DNA of 64,000 bases. It comes from an uncultured Clostridia bacterium. Its GTDB lineage: Bacteria > Bacillota > Clostridia > UMGS1883. Numbering within the stretch: the stretch's first letter is position 1; every line of letters starts with the position of its first letter. The notes under the pieces were generated by a model. That model saw only the letters and a list, made by a program, of their open reading frames with translations. It was not told the DNA's origin and ran no database searches. The stretch spans positions 1-64,000 of the forward strand of contig CAKSNY010000004.1 in NCBI GenBank assembly GCA_934476455.1, read 5' to 3'. A program made the translations under genes and the position numbers. Below are positions 34,881-43,029 of this stretch, in pieces.

Positions 34881-35591
34881 ATGATACATTTTTCAGTAGA
34901 CGATACAATAGATATTTTTAAATATTTGACAGAGAAAAAGTGCAGTTCTGTTTTTCAAAATCCTACATTGAAAGCTTTTAAAGAATTGAATGAAAAGTAT
35001 GGCTTTATGGTATCGATGTACTGCTTTTACGAAACAGAGGGGTTTAATCTTTCAATGTGTCCTGACAAATACAGGGATGAATTCAGGCAAAATGCAAACT
35101 GGCTTAAATTCGGATTTCACGCGCTGAACGAAAAAACGGATTATGCAAAAGGTAAAGCGGAAAATTTCGGAGAGGACCTGAACAAAACCCTTACGGCGCT
35201 CAGAAACACTGTGTCGGAAGAAGCTGTGACGTACAACGTAAGGCTGGGTTTCGGGCATGGAAATATTGAATGTATAAAGAAAATGAAAGAATGCTGTAAA
35301 CAGTTCAGTGTGCTTTACGGGGTGGACGATACACGGAAAGTATATTATCTTGATGAAAATGAAAATAAGGGCTATCTTGAAAAGGGTGCTTTTTATGATG
35401 AAAATTTAAAAATAACGATAAAAAACTGCAAAAAGCGGCTTGAAGAGAACAGCAGCGTAAAAGATGATGCCGAAAGTGCCGAAAAAAGCGGTATATCCCC
35501 GTTTTTTACGCACGAATGTCATCTTAAAAAAGAAAAAATATTAAACGATATTGAAACGCTTTGTAAAAGCGGACATAAATTTATTGTTTAA
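34881..35591 (+). CDS. Cytoplasmic polysaccharide-deacetylase-like (NodB-fold) protein
   Basis: A 236-residue protein without signal peptide. The opening MIHFSVDDTIDIF, the central WLKFGFHALNEKTDY and the late FFTHECHL resemble the strand-end metal motifs of the NodB/glycoside hydrolase-deacetylase barrel, with Asp-Asp, His and His in the expected order. It may therefore bind a divalent metal and act on an acylated or glycosidic compound. The match is remote and I do not know a named family. Residues ~175-205 are a polar, low-complexity insert. A strong terminator follows, ending the operon that begins upstream of the ECF genes. Confidence 0.6.
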   Translation: MIHFSVDDTIDIFKYLTEKKCSSVFQNPTLKAFKELNEKYGFMVSMYCFYETEGFNLSMCPDKYRDEFRQNANWLKFGFHALNEKTDYAKGKAENFGEDLNKTLTALRNTVSEEAVTYNVRLGFGHGNIECIKKMKECCKQFSVLYGVDDTRKVYYLDENENKGYLEKGAFYDENLKITIKNCKKRLEENSSVKDDAESAEKSGISPFFTHECHLKKEKILNDIETLCKSGHKFIV

Positions 35592-35594
35592 AAA

Positions 35595-35641
35595 AGCTGT
35601 AGAAAGACGATTTCAAAAATCATCTTTCTACAGCTTTTTTG
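35595..35641 (+). terminator. Intrinsic terminator of the ECF-truA-cvpA operon
   Basis: AGCTGTAGAAAGA (35595-35607) pairs with TCTTTCTACAGCT (35623-35635), with extra pairs inside the loop (GATTT/AATC), and a seven-T run follows. Confidence 0.92.
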
Positions 35642-35721
35642 TAAAAAATACGCGGCAGCGCCTAAGGCACTTCACGGCAAAAATTGGCAGCGGCATATTG
35701 CTTGCTCTTAAATGGCAATGC

Positions 35722-35903
35722 CGAACCATAGAGATATTCGTGCGCAGGCACACCCGCAAAAAGGTGGTAGCGAAAGTAAGCCGTTGTGAGCGCGTTTACA
35801 AGCGAACAGGCGAGCCGAGCGTGCCTTTTTGCGAAAGAGGAGGAACGACGGCGCGTATGACTGATTTTTCACATAAGAAAAATCGGAACGGAGCAAAGTC
35901 CGT
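35722..35903. repeat. ~180-bp intergenic repeat, copy A
   Basis: First copy of an imperfect direct repeat that starts CGAACCATAGAGATAT and ends GGAGCAAAGTCCGT; the second copy is at 35971-36153. The core (about GTGGTAGCGAAAGTAAGCCG through GGAACGACGGCGCGT) is nearly identical in both. Neither strand has a convincing gene: the possible peptides lack ribosome sites and differ in length between copies. Similar peptide strings (RSARLFACKRA on the minus strand) are familiar from spurious annotations in other Clostridia, which suggests a dispersed repeat family. The stretch 35642-35721 has nothing recognisable. Confidence 0.8.
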
Positions 35904-35970
35904 GTCAGAGGGGACGGATGTCAGAGGGAACATTCCCTATTTGCCACAGGTTTTAGTAATAGGTAAAAAT

Positions 35971-36153
35971 CGAACCATAGAGATATTTGCGCCGTAGGCG
36001 CTCTCGCAAAAAGGTGGTAGCGAAAGTAAGCCGTCGTAAGCGCGTTTACAAGCGAACAGGCGAGCCGAGCGTGCCTTATTGCGAAAAAGGAGGAACGACG
36101 GCGCGTGTGACTGATTTTTCTGCAAAGAAAAATCGGAACGGAGCAAAGTCCGT
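35971..36153. repeat. ~180-bp intergenic repeat, copy B (next to tRNA-Thr)
   Basis: Second copy of the element at 35722-35903, in the same orientation and ending 7 bases before the 3' end of the tRNA gene. Differences are concentrated near its left side (GCGCCGTAGGCGC forms a small hairpin here) and in the loop of the AAAAATC-type hairpin near the right end. The 67-base spacer between copies holds two GTCAGAGGG motifs and GGAACATTCC, a short inverted repeat. Confidence 0.8.
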
Positions 36154-36160
36154 TCCGACG

Positions 36161-36235
36161 TGGAGCTGGTGACGGGAATCGAACCTGCAACCTGCTCATT
36201 ACGAATGAGCTGCTCTGCCATTGAGCCACACCAGC
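36161..36235 (-). tRNA. tRNA-Thr (anticodon CGT)
   Basis: On the minus strand the sequence folds into a full cloverleaf: 7-bp acceptor (GCTGGTG with CACCAGC), a normal D arm, anticodon stem GCTCA/TGAGC with loop TTCGTAA giving anticodon CGT, and T arm with GGTTCGATTCC. The discriminator is T and the CCA end is encoded. It reads threonine codon ACG. Confidence 0.95.
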
Positions 36236-36253
36236 ATTTCAAACGACTTATAC

Positions 36254-36282
36254 ATTTTACTAATAAATTTACATTTTGTCAA
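36254..36282 (-). promoter_or_regulatory. Promoter of tRNA-Thr
   Basis: Minus-strand TTGACA (36282-36277), 17 bases, TAAAAT (36259-36254), about 19 bases before the first tRNA base. Confidence 0.75.
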
Positions 36283-36323
36283 TAGAATTATAACAGAAAA
36301 TAAAAAAATTTAAGGAGGACATT

Positions 36324-36794
36324 ATGCAGATTTATTATGACAGAGAGGCAAGCGTAGACTATGCAAAGGAGTGGGCACTTCGGAAAAACCCGAAATATGC
36401 GGCGGTTGCGGCGTCCGGCGGGGCAGATTTTTCCTCGGAATGTGTGTACTCCGGCTGCGGCGTTATGAACGGCTTTGACAAAAGAGGATGGTATTTTAAC
36501 GGCGGAAACGATGTAGGCTCCGCATGGCAGAAAAACGAGAACCTGTACAGATTTTTGATAAAAAATAAAAAAAGCGGACCGTTTGCACGGGAAACCGGGA
36601 TAAGCGAAATAATGCCGGGGGATATTGTTTTGATGTACCGCGGAAACAAGATATTTCAGAGCGCGGTTGTTGCGGATATTTCCGGGAAAAGAGTGCGTGT
36701 GTGCGCGCATGATATGCACTCGTTTATGCGCCCGCTTGAAAGCTACAAATACTCTGCAATAAAATTTTTGCACATAATTGGGGCGAGAAGCTGA
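36324..36794 (+). CDS. Amidase_6-like protein lacking the catalytic Cys
   Basis: A 156-residue protein that matches the putative amidase domain (PF12671-type): YDREASVDYAKEWALRKNPKY, GWYFNGGNDVGSAWQ, ISEIMPGDIVLMY and AHDMHSFMRPLESY are all recognisable. In typical members the nucleophile lies in a GGDCTNFVSQC-type box. Here the aligned segment reads SGGADFSSEC, so Gly stands where Cys is expected, and the later HHS-type motif is replaced by FQSAVV. It has no signal peptide. It is therefore probably not a hydrolase in its present form and may serve as a binding protein. The AAGGAGG ribosome site is strong, so the gene looks expressed. Confidence 0.7.
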   Translation: MQIYYDREASVDYAKEWALRKNPKYAAVAASGGADFSSECVYSGCGVMNGFDKRGWYFNGGNDVGSAWQKNENLYRFLIKNKKSGPFARETGISEIMPGDIVLMYRGNKIFQSAVVADISGKRVRVCAHDMHSFMRPLESYKYSAIKFLHIIGARS

Positions 36795-36814
36795 CAAAAA
36801 AAGCAAAAAACCAT

Positions 36815-36843
36815 TTGTCACGGCGCTTTGTGTGTGATATAAT
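36815..36843 (+). promoter_or_regulatory. Promoter of the hydratase-icd operon
   Basis: TTGTCA (36815-36820), 17 bases, TATAAT (36838-36843), about 31 bases before the start at 36874. Confidence 0.75.
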
Positions 36844-36873
36844 AACTCTATTGTTGTAATGGAGGTTATTGCT

Positions 36874-39141
36874 ATGACAGAAAGACTGCAAGGCGGCGTG
36901 TACCTTTCGGAAAACGGCGGCATTATTTCCGAAAATGAGGGAGTCGCTGTATATGAGAAACCCGAAAGTGCACGTGAGAAAACGATGTGCTACAGAATAA
37001 TGCGCGCACACTGCGTAAATGATGATAAGGATAAGATGAATATTAAGTTCGATGCACTTATATCCCATGATATTACATATGTCGGGATTATACAAACGGC
37101 ACGTGCGAGCGGACTCAGAAGCTTTCCCGTGCCGTATGCGCTTACAAATTGCCACAACAGCCTGTGCGCGGTAGGCGGAACGATAAACGAGGATGACCAC
37201 GTGTTCGGGCTTTCCGCGGCGAAAAAGTACGGCGGAATTTATGTTCCGGCAAATCAGGCTGTTATACACCAGTACGCGCGTGAGTGTATGGCGGGATGCG
37301 GAAAGATGATTTTAGGCTCGGACAGCCATACGCGCTACGGAGCAATAGGTACGATGGGCATAGGCGAGGGCGGTCCGGAGCTTGTTAAGCAGCTGCTTAA
37401 AAATACGTATGATGTAAATGCACCGCAGGTTGTGCTTGTATATTTAAAAAATAAACCGAGAAAGGGTATAGGACCGCAGGATGTGGCACTGGCGCTTGTC
37501 GGTGAAACATTTAAAGACGGGTTTGTTAAAAACTGCGTGCTCGAATTTGCCGGCCCGGGCGCTTCCGAGCTTTCGATGGATTTTCGTATAGGAATAGATG
37601 TAATGACAACGGAAACGACGTGTCTTTCTTCAATATGGAAAACCGACGAAAAAACGCGCGAATATTTAAAATTGCATAAACGCGAGAATGAATACAAGGA
37701 GATAGCACCGCAGGATGGTGCATATTACGATAAGGCGATAATAATAGATTTGGCAAAGGTCGAATCAATGATTGCAATGCCGTTCCATCCGTCAAACGTT
37801 TATACCGTGAAGGATCTTTGCCAAAACGCCGGCGATATATTCCGCGAAACAGAAAAGAAAGCAAAGGAGCAGTTCGGAGAAAAGGCGGAATACAGACTTA
37901 CGGATAAGCTTTCGGACGGAAAAGTGATGGTTGACCAGGGAGTAATAGCAGGCTGCAGCGGCGGAATGTTTGAAAGCATATGCGAAGCGGCAGACATTTT
38001 GCGCGGCAGAAGCTGCGGGGACGGGTATTTTAACCTCAGCGTTTATCCGTCAAGCGTTCCGATAAATATCGCGCTGCTTGAAAATAAGGTTCAGCAAACA
38101 CTTCTCGAGGCAGGTGCAGTATTTAAGCCGTGCTTCTGCGGCCCGTGCTTCGGCGCGGGTGATGTGCCGGCGAACAATGCGCTTTCTGTACGGCACACCA
38201 CAAGAAATTTCCCCAACCGCGAGGGCTCAAAGCCGTCTGACGGGCAGATAAGCGGTGTTGCGCTTATGGATGCGCGCTCAATAGCGGCAACAGCGGCAAA
38301 CGGAGGCGTTTTGACGCCGGCAACCGATATAGATTATGACAAGAAGATATACCCCTACAGCTTTGACAGCGGTGTATATGAAAAGCGTGTTTACAACGGC
38401 TATAACAATCCCAAACCCGAAGAACAGCTGCGCTTTGGCCCGAACATTACGGATTGGCCCAAAATCCGCCCCTTGGGTGAAAATGTGCTGCTTAAGCTTG
38501 CGGCGGTAATTCACGATGATGTTACAACCACGGACGAGCTTATTCCCTCGGGGGAAACGTCAAGCTATCGTTCAAACCCGATTCGTCTTTCCGAATTTGC
38601 ACTTTCGCGCAGAGTTCCGGAGTATGTGGAAAGAAGTAAGAAAACGGCGCAGCTTGAAAAGGAAAACGCCGCGGGAAATACCCCGCAGGAGGTTTTAGAG
38701 GTGTTTAAACAACTTGGCGATGTCAAGCTTGCGGAAAATACACAGATAGGCTCGTGCATATTTGCAAAGAAACCCGGAGACGGCTCTGCAAGAGAACAGG
38801 CGGCAAGCTGCCAAAAGGTACTTGGCGGGCTTGGAAATATTTGTTATGAGTATGCGACAAAGAGGTATCGCTCGAACTGTATTAACTGGGGAATTCTTCC
38901 GTTTACAATAGATAAAGGTGCTTCGTTTGACTATGCGGACGGTGATTGGGTATTTGTGCCCGGAATACGCGGCGCTGTAAAAGAAGGCAGGGAAACAACA
39001 GAGGCCACCGTGATAAGAAAAGACAAAACGGAAGAAAAAATTACGCTTCATATACAAGGGCTTACGGAAAACGAAAAGCAAATTATACTTGACGGATGCC
39101 TGATGAACTACTACGCGGAAAGGATGAAAAGCAATGACTAA
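36874..39141 (+). CDS. Aconitase-family hydratase (YbhJ-like)
   Basis: A 755-residue member of the aconitase superfamily. The Fe-S cluster cysteines are likely in TNCHNSLCAVGG, GCSGGMFES and CFCGPCFGAGD; substrate-loop features include GSDSHTRYGAIGTMGIGEGG and the C-terminal swivel-domain segment RYRSNCINWGILPF. It is closer to the YbhJ-like hydratase group than to AcnA or AcnB as far as can be read. The start at 36874 follows GGAGG; an ATG at 36859 precedes it. The gene overlaps isocitrate dehydrogenase by 8 bases, strongly suggesting that it provides isocitrate (or a homologue) to that enzyme in 2-oxoglutarate synthesis. Citrate synthase is not in the window. Confidence 0.85.
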   Translation: MTERLQGGVYLSENGGIISENEGVAVYEKPESAREKTMCYRIMRAHCVNDDKDKMNIKFDALISHDITYVGIIQTARASGLRSFPVPYALTNCHNSLCAVGGTINEDDHVFGLSAAKKYGGIYVPANQAVIHQYARECMAGCGKMILGSDSHTRYGAIGTMGIGEGGPELVKQLLKNTYDVNAPQVVLVYLKNKPRKGIGPQDVALALVGETFKDGFVKNCVLEFAGPGASELSMDFRIGIDVMTTETTCLSSIWKTDEKTREYLKLHKRENEYKEIAPQDGAYYDKAIIIDLAKVESMIAMPFHPSNVYTVKDLCQNAGDIFRETEKKAKEQFGEKAEYRLTDKLSDGKVMVDQGVIAGCSGGMFESICEAADILRGRSCGDGYFNLSVYPSSVPINIALLENKVQQTLLEAGAVFKPCFCGPCFGAGDVPANNALSVRHTTRNFPNREGSKPSDGQISGVALMDARSIAATAANGGVLTPATDIDYDKKIYPYSFDSGVYEKRVYNGYNNPKPEEQLRFGPNITDWPKIRPLGENVLLKLAAVIHDDVTTTDELIPSGETSSYRSNPIRLSEFALSRRVPEYVERSKKTAQLEKENAAGNTPQEVLEVFKQLGDVKLAENTQIGSCIFAKKPGDGSAREQAASCQKVLGGLGNICYEYATKRYRSNCINWGILPFTIDKGASFDYADGDWVFVPGIRGAVKEGRETTEATVIRKDKTEEKITLHIQGLTENEKQIILDGCLMNYYAERMKSND

Positions 39142-40342
39142 AATACCTATGAAAAATAAAATCGTTGAGATGGACGGCGACGAAATGACCCGCATTTTGT
39201 GGCAAATGATAAAAGACGAGCTTATATGCCCGTTTGTAGAGCTTAACACAGAGTATTACGACCTCGGGCTTAAGCACCGCGATGAAACGGACGACGCCGT
39301 AACGTATGAAGCGGGCGAAGCAATAAAAAAATACCATGTCGGTGTAAAATGTGCAACCATTACGCCGAACGCACAGCGCGTTGAAGAATATAACCTTAAA
39401 GAAATGTGGAAAAGCCCCAACGGTACAATCCGCGCAATCCTTGACGGAACGGTGTTCAGAGCGCCGGTGCTTGTAAAGGGAATAAACCCTGTTGTTAAGA
39501 ATTGGAAAAAGCCTATTACAATAGCAAGGCACGCCTACGGTGACATTTATAAAGCACAGGAAATACGCACTGAAAAAAAAGGAAAGGCAGAGCTTGTTTT
39601 TACGGATGAGGAAGGCACCGTTACACGCCGTGAAATATATGATTTTGAGTGCGGCGGCGTGATACAGGGGCAGTATAACAAGGACAGCTCCATCATATCA
39701 TTTGCACATTCCTGTTTTAAATATGCTATAGATACAAGGCAGGATTTGTGGTTTTCCACGAAGGACACAATCTCTAAGCAATATGACCAGACGTTTAAGC
39801 TTATATTCCAAGACATTTACGAGAAAGAATATAAGGAAGAATTTGAAAAGCTCGGCATTGAGTATTTTTACACGCTTATTGATGACGCCGTTGCGCGCGT
39901 TATACGCAGCGAAGGCGGATATATATGGGCATGCAAAAATTACGACGGCGATGTTATGAGCGATATGGTGTCTACCGCATTCGGGTCGCTTGCAATGATG
40001 ACAAGCGTGCTTGTAAGCCCTGACGGAAATTTTGAATACGAGGCGGCGCACGGAACGGTTACAAGGCATTATTACAGATATTTAAAGGGCGAGGAAACCT
40101 CTACAAATCCGATTGCCACGATTTTTGCATGGAGCGGTGCGCTGAGAAAGCGCGGCGAGCTTGACAAAGCAAACGACCTTTGCATTTTTGCGGATAAGCT
40201 TGAAAAGGCGTGCATAGACACAATAGAAGGCGCAACACTGACAAAAGACCTTGCAGGCTTGTGGGAGGGCGAAAAGCCGAATGTTGTAAACTCGAAAGAA
40301 TTTATAGGTGCGATAAGAAAAAATCTCGAGGCAATCTTATAA
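39134..40342 (+). CDS. icd: NADP-type isocitrate dehydrogenase (eukaryote-like subfamily)
   Basis: A 402-residue isocitrate dehydrogenase, oxidising isocitrate to 2-oxoglutarate and CO2 with NADP+. It belongs to the short, eukaryote-like subfamily rather than the E. coli type: EMDGDEMTRILWQMIKDELI near the start, KSPNGTIRAILDGTVFR (substrate Ser/Asn/Arg), YDGDVMSDMVSTAFGSLAMM (metal Asp residues) and AAHGTVTRHYYRYLKGE. The HGTVTRHY stretch resembles that of NADP-using relatives. It starts inside the end of the hydratase gene behind GGAAAGGA. A weak hairpin with a T-run follows. Confidence 0.95.
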   Translation: MTKIPMKNKIVEMDGDEMTRILWQMIKDELICPFVELNTEYYDLGLKHRDETDDAVTYEAGEAIKKYHVGVKCATITPNAQRVEEYNLKEMWKSPNGTIRAILDGTVFRAPVLVKGINPVVKNWKKPITIARHAYGDIYKAQEIRTEKKGKAELVFTDEEGTVTRREIYDFECGGVIQGQYNKDSSIISFAHSCFKYAIDTRQDLWFSTKDTISKQYDQTFKLIFQDIYEKEYKEEFEKLGIEYFYTLIDDAVARVIRSEGGYIWACKNYDGDVMSDMVSTAFGSLAMMTSVLVSPDGNFEYEAAHGTVTRHYYRYLKGEETSTNPIATIFAWSGALRKRGELDKANDLCIFADKLEKACIDTIEGATLTKDLAGLWEGEKPNVVNSKEFIGAIRKNLEAIL

Positions 40343-40355
40343 AAGATATTACATA

Positions 40356-40385
40356 AAAGGGCGCGCGGCAACGTGTGCCTTTTTT
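40356..40385 (+). terminator. Terminator after icd
   Basis: AAGGGCGCGCG pairs with CGTGTGCCTT through several G-U pairs across a short GCAA loop, followed by TTTTTT. Confidence 0.7.
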
Positions 40386-40436
40386 ATGTATCATAAACAA
40401 AAATGCTGCTGCAATAATCTTATCGTAAGTTTTATG

Positions 40437-40466
40437 TTGACAAAACATATGCTTTTGTATTAAAAT
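40437..40466 (+). promoter_or_regulatory. Promoter of the tyrosine-kinase module
   Basis: TTGACA (40437-40442), an 18-base spacer and TAAAAT (40461-40466), about 46 bases before the Wzz-like gene. Confidence 0.65.
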
Positions 40467-40511
40467 GTAGAAGTATACGGAAGAATTGCACATGGTTTTA
40501 GGGGGATAAGA

Positions 40512-41285
40512 ATGAACGGAATTAACGATCTTGAACAAATTGATATAAAAAAGCTGATAGAGATAGTTTTAGACAGAATTGTATCGATTGTTGTAATTAC
40601 GCTGGTATTTGGCTTGGCGGCGTTTGCGCTCAGCAAATATTTTTTAACGCCGATGTATCAGTCCGAAATAACAATGATTGTAGACAACCGCAAAAGCACG
40701 ACGCTTTTTGACAACGATACGGAAACAAAAACGCTTACAAGCGATATTACGGCGTCGCAGCAGCTTGTTCCCACATACATAGAAATGATAAAAAGCCGCA
40801 ACGTTTTGCAGGCTGTTGCGGATAAGGTTGAAAATACAACCGGCGAAACGTATACCTACAGAGAAATAAAGGAGATGATAAACGCAAGTGCCGTTGCAAG
40901 TACGGAAATACTGCGCGTAACGGTGGAAACGCCGGACGCTGCAATGGCAAGGGAAATTGCCGAAACAATTGCAGATGTTGCGCCGCAGAAAATACAGCAG
41001 TTTATTGAGCGCAGCGACGTTAAAATAATTGACCATGCAAGAATTTCAACCTCCCCGGTTTCGCCGAATGTGAGAAACAACACTATTTTAGGGGCGCTTC
41101 TGGGGCTGGTACTTAGCCTGTCGTTTATTCTTTTAAGAGAGCTTTTTGATGTGCGCGTTAAGAGTGTGGATGACCTTGTAAATAAATTCGGCTGTCCCGT
41201 TTTGGGTACAATTCCGGAAATTTACGTTTCGTACGACGAAAGCTACGCCACACAGGATAATGACAAAAAAGGAAAGAAGGAGTGA
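40512..41285 (+). CDS. Wzz/YveK-like polysaccharide co-polymerase (kinase modulator)
   Basis: A 257-residue membrane protein. One membrane helix lies at about 17-38 (LDRIVSIVVITLVFGLAAFAL) and a second at about 190-213 (ILGALLGLVLSLSFILL), enclosing an extracytoplasmic loop with SSEITMIVDN-like strands and a Pro-rich stretch (ARISTSPVSPN) before the second helix. This is the CapA/YveK layout, in which the C-terminal tail activates the cognate BY-kinase. The kinase gene follows after 5 bases, consistent with this pairing. It starts at ATG 40512 with a GGGGGAT site upstream. Confidence 0.9.
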   Translation: MNGINDLEQIDIKKLIEIVLDRIVSIVVITLVFGLAAFALSKYFLTPMYQSEITMIVDNRKSTTLFDNDTETKTLTSDITASQQLVPTYIEMIKSRNVLQAVADKVENTTGETYTYREIKEMINASAVASTEILRVTVETPDAAMAREIAETIADVAPQKIQQFIERSDVKIIDHARISTSPVSPNVRNNTILGALLGLVLSLSFILLRELFDVRVKSVDDLVNKFGCPVLGTIPEIYVSYDESYATQDNDKKGKKE

Positions 41286-41290
41286 AATTC

Positions 41291-42223
41291 GTGCCTGATA
41301 TTATAAAAGCAATAAGAAAAATTCCGGGAATGTTTTTAAAGAACAGCCAAAGCAGCAGAAACGTTCCCATTGTAATGAAACGGGCAAGAATATTGAGCGA
41401 TAAAAGCTCGTTCCATGTAAAAGAAGCCTATAAGGCGCTGCGTACAAATGTGCTTTTCACAATCCCGCATGACGGTGCGAAAAAGGTTATAGTGACAAGT
41501 GCCCTTGCAGGTGAGGGAAAAAGTACAAACTGCCTTAATCTGGCAATATCGTTTGCACAGACCGGCGCAAAGGTTTTGCTTATAGACTGCGACCTCAGAA
41601 AGCCGAATACGGCAAACCTTCTTAACATTTCTTCAACCCCGGGGCTGTCGAATGTTTTGGCAAACTTAAATACAATAGATTCCGTAATAGTACATTCGGA
41701 TTATTCAAATCTTGACGTTATCCCTTCGGGCGATATTCCGCCGAACCCTTCGGAGCTTTTGGGGTCAAACGCGATGGAGGATACACTTGGCAAGCTTTCG
41801 GAAATATATGATTACATTTTCCTTGATACCTCGCCGATAAACATTGTTACGGACGCAGCTGTGATGAGCAGTATGGTGGACGGAGTGCTCGTTGTTGTGC
41901 GCCAGGGAAGAACCGATAAAGAGTCGGTTTCGGAGGCTGTGAAAAAGCTGAAGTTCGTAAACGCAAACGTTCTCGGCTTTATATTAAACGGCAGACTGAC
42001 GGATATAAAAATGGGCTACAGGTACGGAAAACGCGGCTACTACCGATACGGCAAGCGTGCAAAGTATTACTCGCGCGGGTATTACGGCGGCTATGGAAGC
42101 TACGGCGCTTACGGTGGTTACGGAGGTTACGGCGGTTACGGATACGGTTATGGTTACGGTTACGGGGCAAACCGCTTAAGCGGCGCTTTTGCGGATAAAA
42201 AGGATGATTCTTCAAAGAAATGA
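41291..42223 (+). CDS. Bacterial tyrosine kinase (CpsD/YwqD family)
   Basis: A 310-residue BY-kinase that autophosphorylates on a C-terminal tyrosine cluster and controls polysaccharide assembly or other targets. Walker A is SALAGEGKST, Walker A' is LLIDCDLRKP, and Walker B is FLDTSP. After about residue 240 the tail is Gly/Tyr-rich with over twenty tyrosines (RYGKRGYYRYGKRAKYYSRG, then GGYG repeats), longer and more repetitive than usual. The GTG at 41291 is preferred to GTG at 41282, because AAGGAG ends at 41282. It is followed by its likely phosphatase. Confidence 0.93.
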   Translation: MPDIIKAIRKIPGMFLKNSQSSRNVPIVMKRARILSDKSSFHVKEAYKALRTNVLFTIPHDGAKKVIVTSALAGEGKSTNCLNLAISFAQTGAKVLLIDCDLRKPNTANLLNISSTPGLSNVLANLNTIDSVIVHSDYSNLDVIPSGDIPPNPSELLGSNAMEDTLGKLSEIYDYIFLDTSPINIVTDAAVMSSMVDGVLVVVRQGRTDKESVSEAVKKLKFVNANVLGFILNGRLTDIKMGYRYGKRGYYRYGKRAKYYSRGYYGGYGSYGAYGGYGGYGGYGYGYGYGYGANRLSGAFADKKDDSSKK

Positions 42224-42237
42224 TGTGAATACAGCCT

Positions 42238-42957
42238 ATGTTGGATTTTCATACGCATATATTGCCGTCTGTTGACGATGGAAGCTCTTCTGCGGAGGAA
42301 TCTTTGAAGATGCTTAAAGCATTGAAGGAACAGGGTGTGGACAAGGTTGTGCTGACGCCGCACTTTTACGCATATGCAAGTGATATAAAAAGCTTTTTGT
42401 ATGACAGAGAAAGGGCACTTGACGCGCTTAAAGAGCGTATAAGGGGCGAAAATCTCGGAATAGGGCTTTATTTGGGCTGTGAGGTGCTGTATTTTGATGA
42501 AATATGGCGTATAGACGATGTAAAAAAGCTTTGTATTGACGGAACGCAGTATATGCTTGTTGAAATGCCGTTTGCCGCATGGACGGATTCGTGCGTAAAC
42601 GGTGTTGTAAACCTTATGTCTCGGGGAATAACACCGGTAATTGCGCATTTTGACAGATATATTAAATATCAGCACGGTATGCATGTGTTTTATGACCTGA
42701 TAAACGAGGGTGCGCTTCTTCAGATGAATTGCGGCTATATAAACAGATTTTTGACGAGGGGAAAAGCAATTTCTTTCTTGAAAAAAGGGATTGTTTCATT
42801 TATAGGAACGGATTGCCACAATATGGCAGACAGGCAGCCGAATTATGCTGCGGCAATTAAACACATCGAAAAAGGATTATCGGCAAACCGCTTTGAAACC
42901 TTCAAAAGAAAAGAAGGGCTGCTTTCGGGTGCGGTAAGATATGACGAGGGAAAATAA
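42238..42957 (+). CDS. PHP-type tyrosine phosphatase (CpsB/YwqE family)
   Basis: A 239-residue metal-dependent phosphatase of the polymerase-and-histidinol-phosphatase (PHP) superfamily, the usual partner that removes phosphate from the BY-kinase. Metal-binding motifs: MLDFHTHILPSVDDG at the start, TPHFYAY near 40, and GTDCHN near 195. It starts 14 bases after the kinase stop. No glycosyltransferase, polymerase or flippase genes follow; a terminator comes next, so the kinase/phosphatase trio stands apart from any visible capsule locus. Confidence 0.93.
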   Translation: MLDFHTHILPSVDDGSSSAEESLKMLKALKEQGVDKVVLTPHFYAYASDIKSFLYDRERALDALKERIRGENLGIGLYLGCEVLYFDEIWRIDDVKKLCIDGTQYMLVEMPFAAWTDSCVNGVVNLMSRGITPVIAHFDRYIKYQHGMHVFYDLINEGALLQMNCGYINRFLTRGKAISFLKKGIVSFIGTDCHNMADRQPNYAAAIKHIEKGLSANRFETFKRKEGLLSGAVRYDEGK

Positions 42958-42980
42958 GCTTAATTTGGATATAAAAGCCA

Positions 42981-43016
42981 TAAGAACTGCCCGTAACAGG
43001 CGCAGTTCTTATTTTT
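42981..43016 (+). terminator. Terminator of the kinase module
   Basis: TAAGAACTGC (42981-42990) pairs with GCAGTTCTTA (43002-43011), followed by TTTTT. Confidence 0.9.
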
Positions 43017-43029
43017 AAGCGGAGGGAAT

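Noticed and set aside
35551..35997. Open frames of 60-150 codons in the duplicated element at 35.6-36.2 kb
   Set aside because: They differ in length between the two copies, lack ribosome sites, and match strings known from over-annotation of repeats in Clostridia.
42060..42170. Simple-sequence repeat in the kinase gene as a frameshifting tract
   Set aside because: The GGTTACGGA-type repeats stay in frame and encode the Gly-Tyr tail; nothing suggests phase variation.
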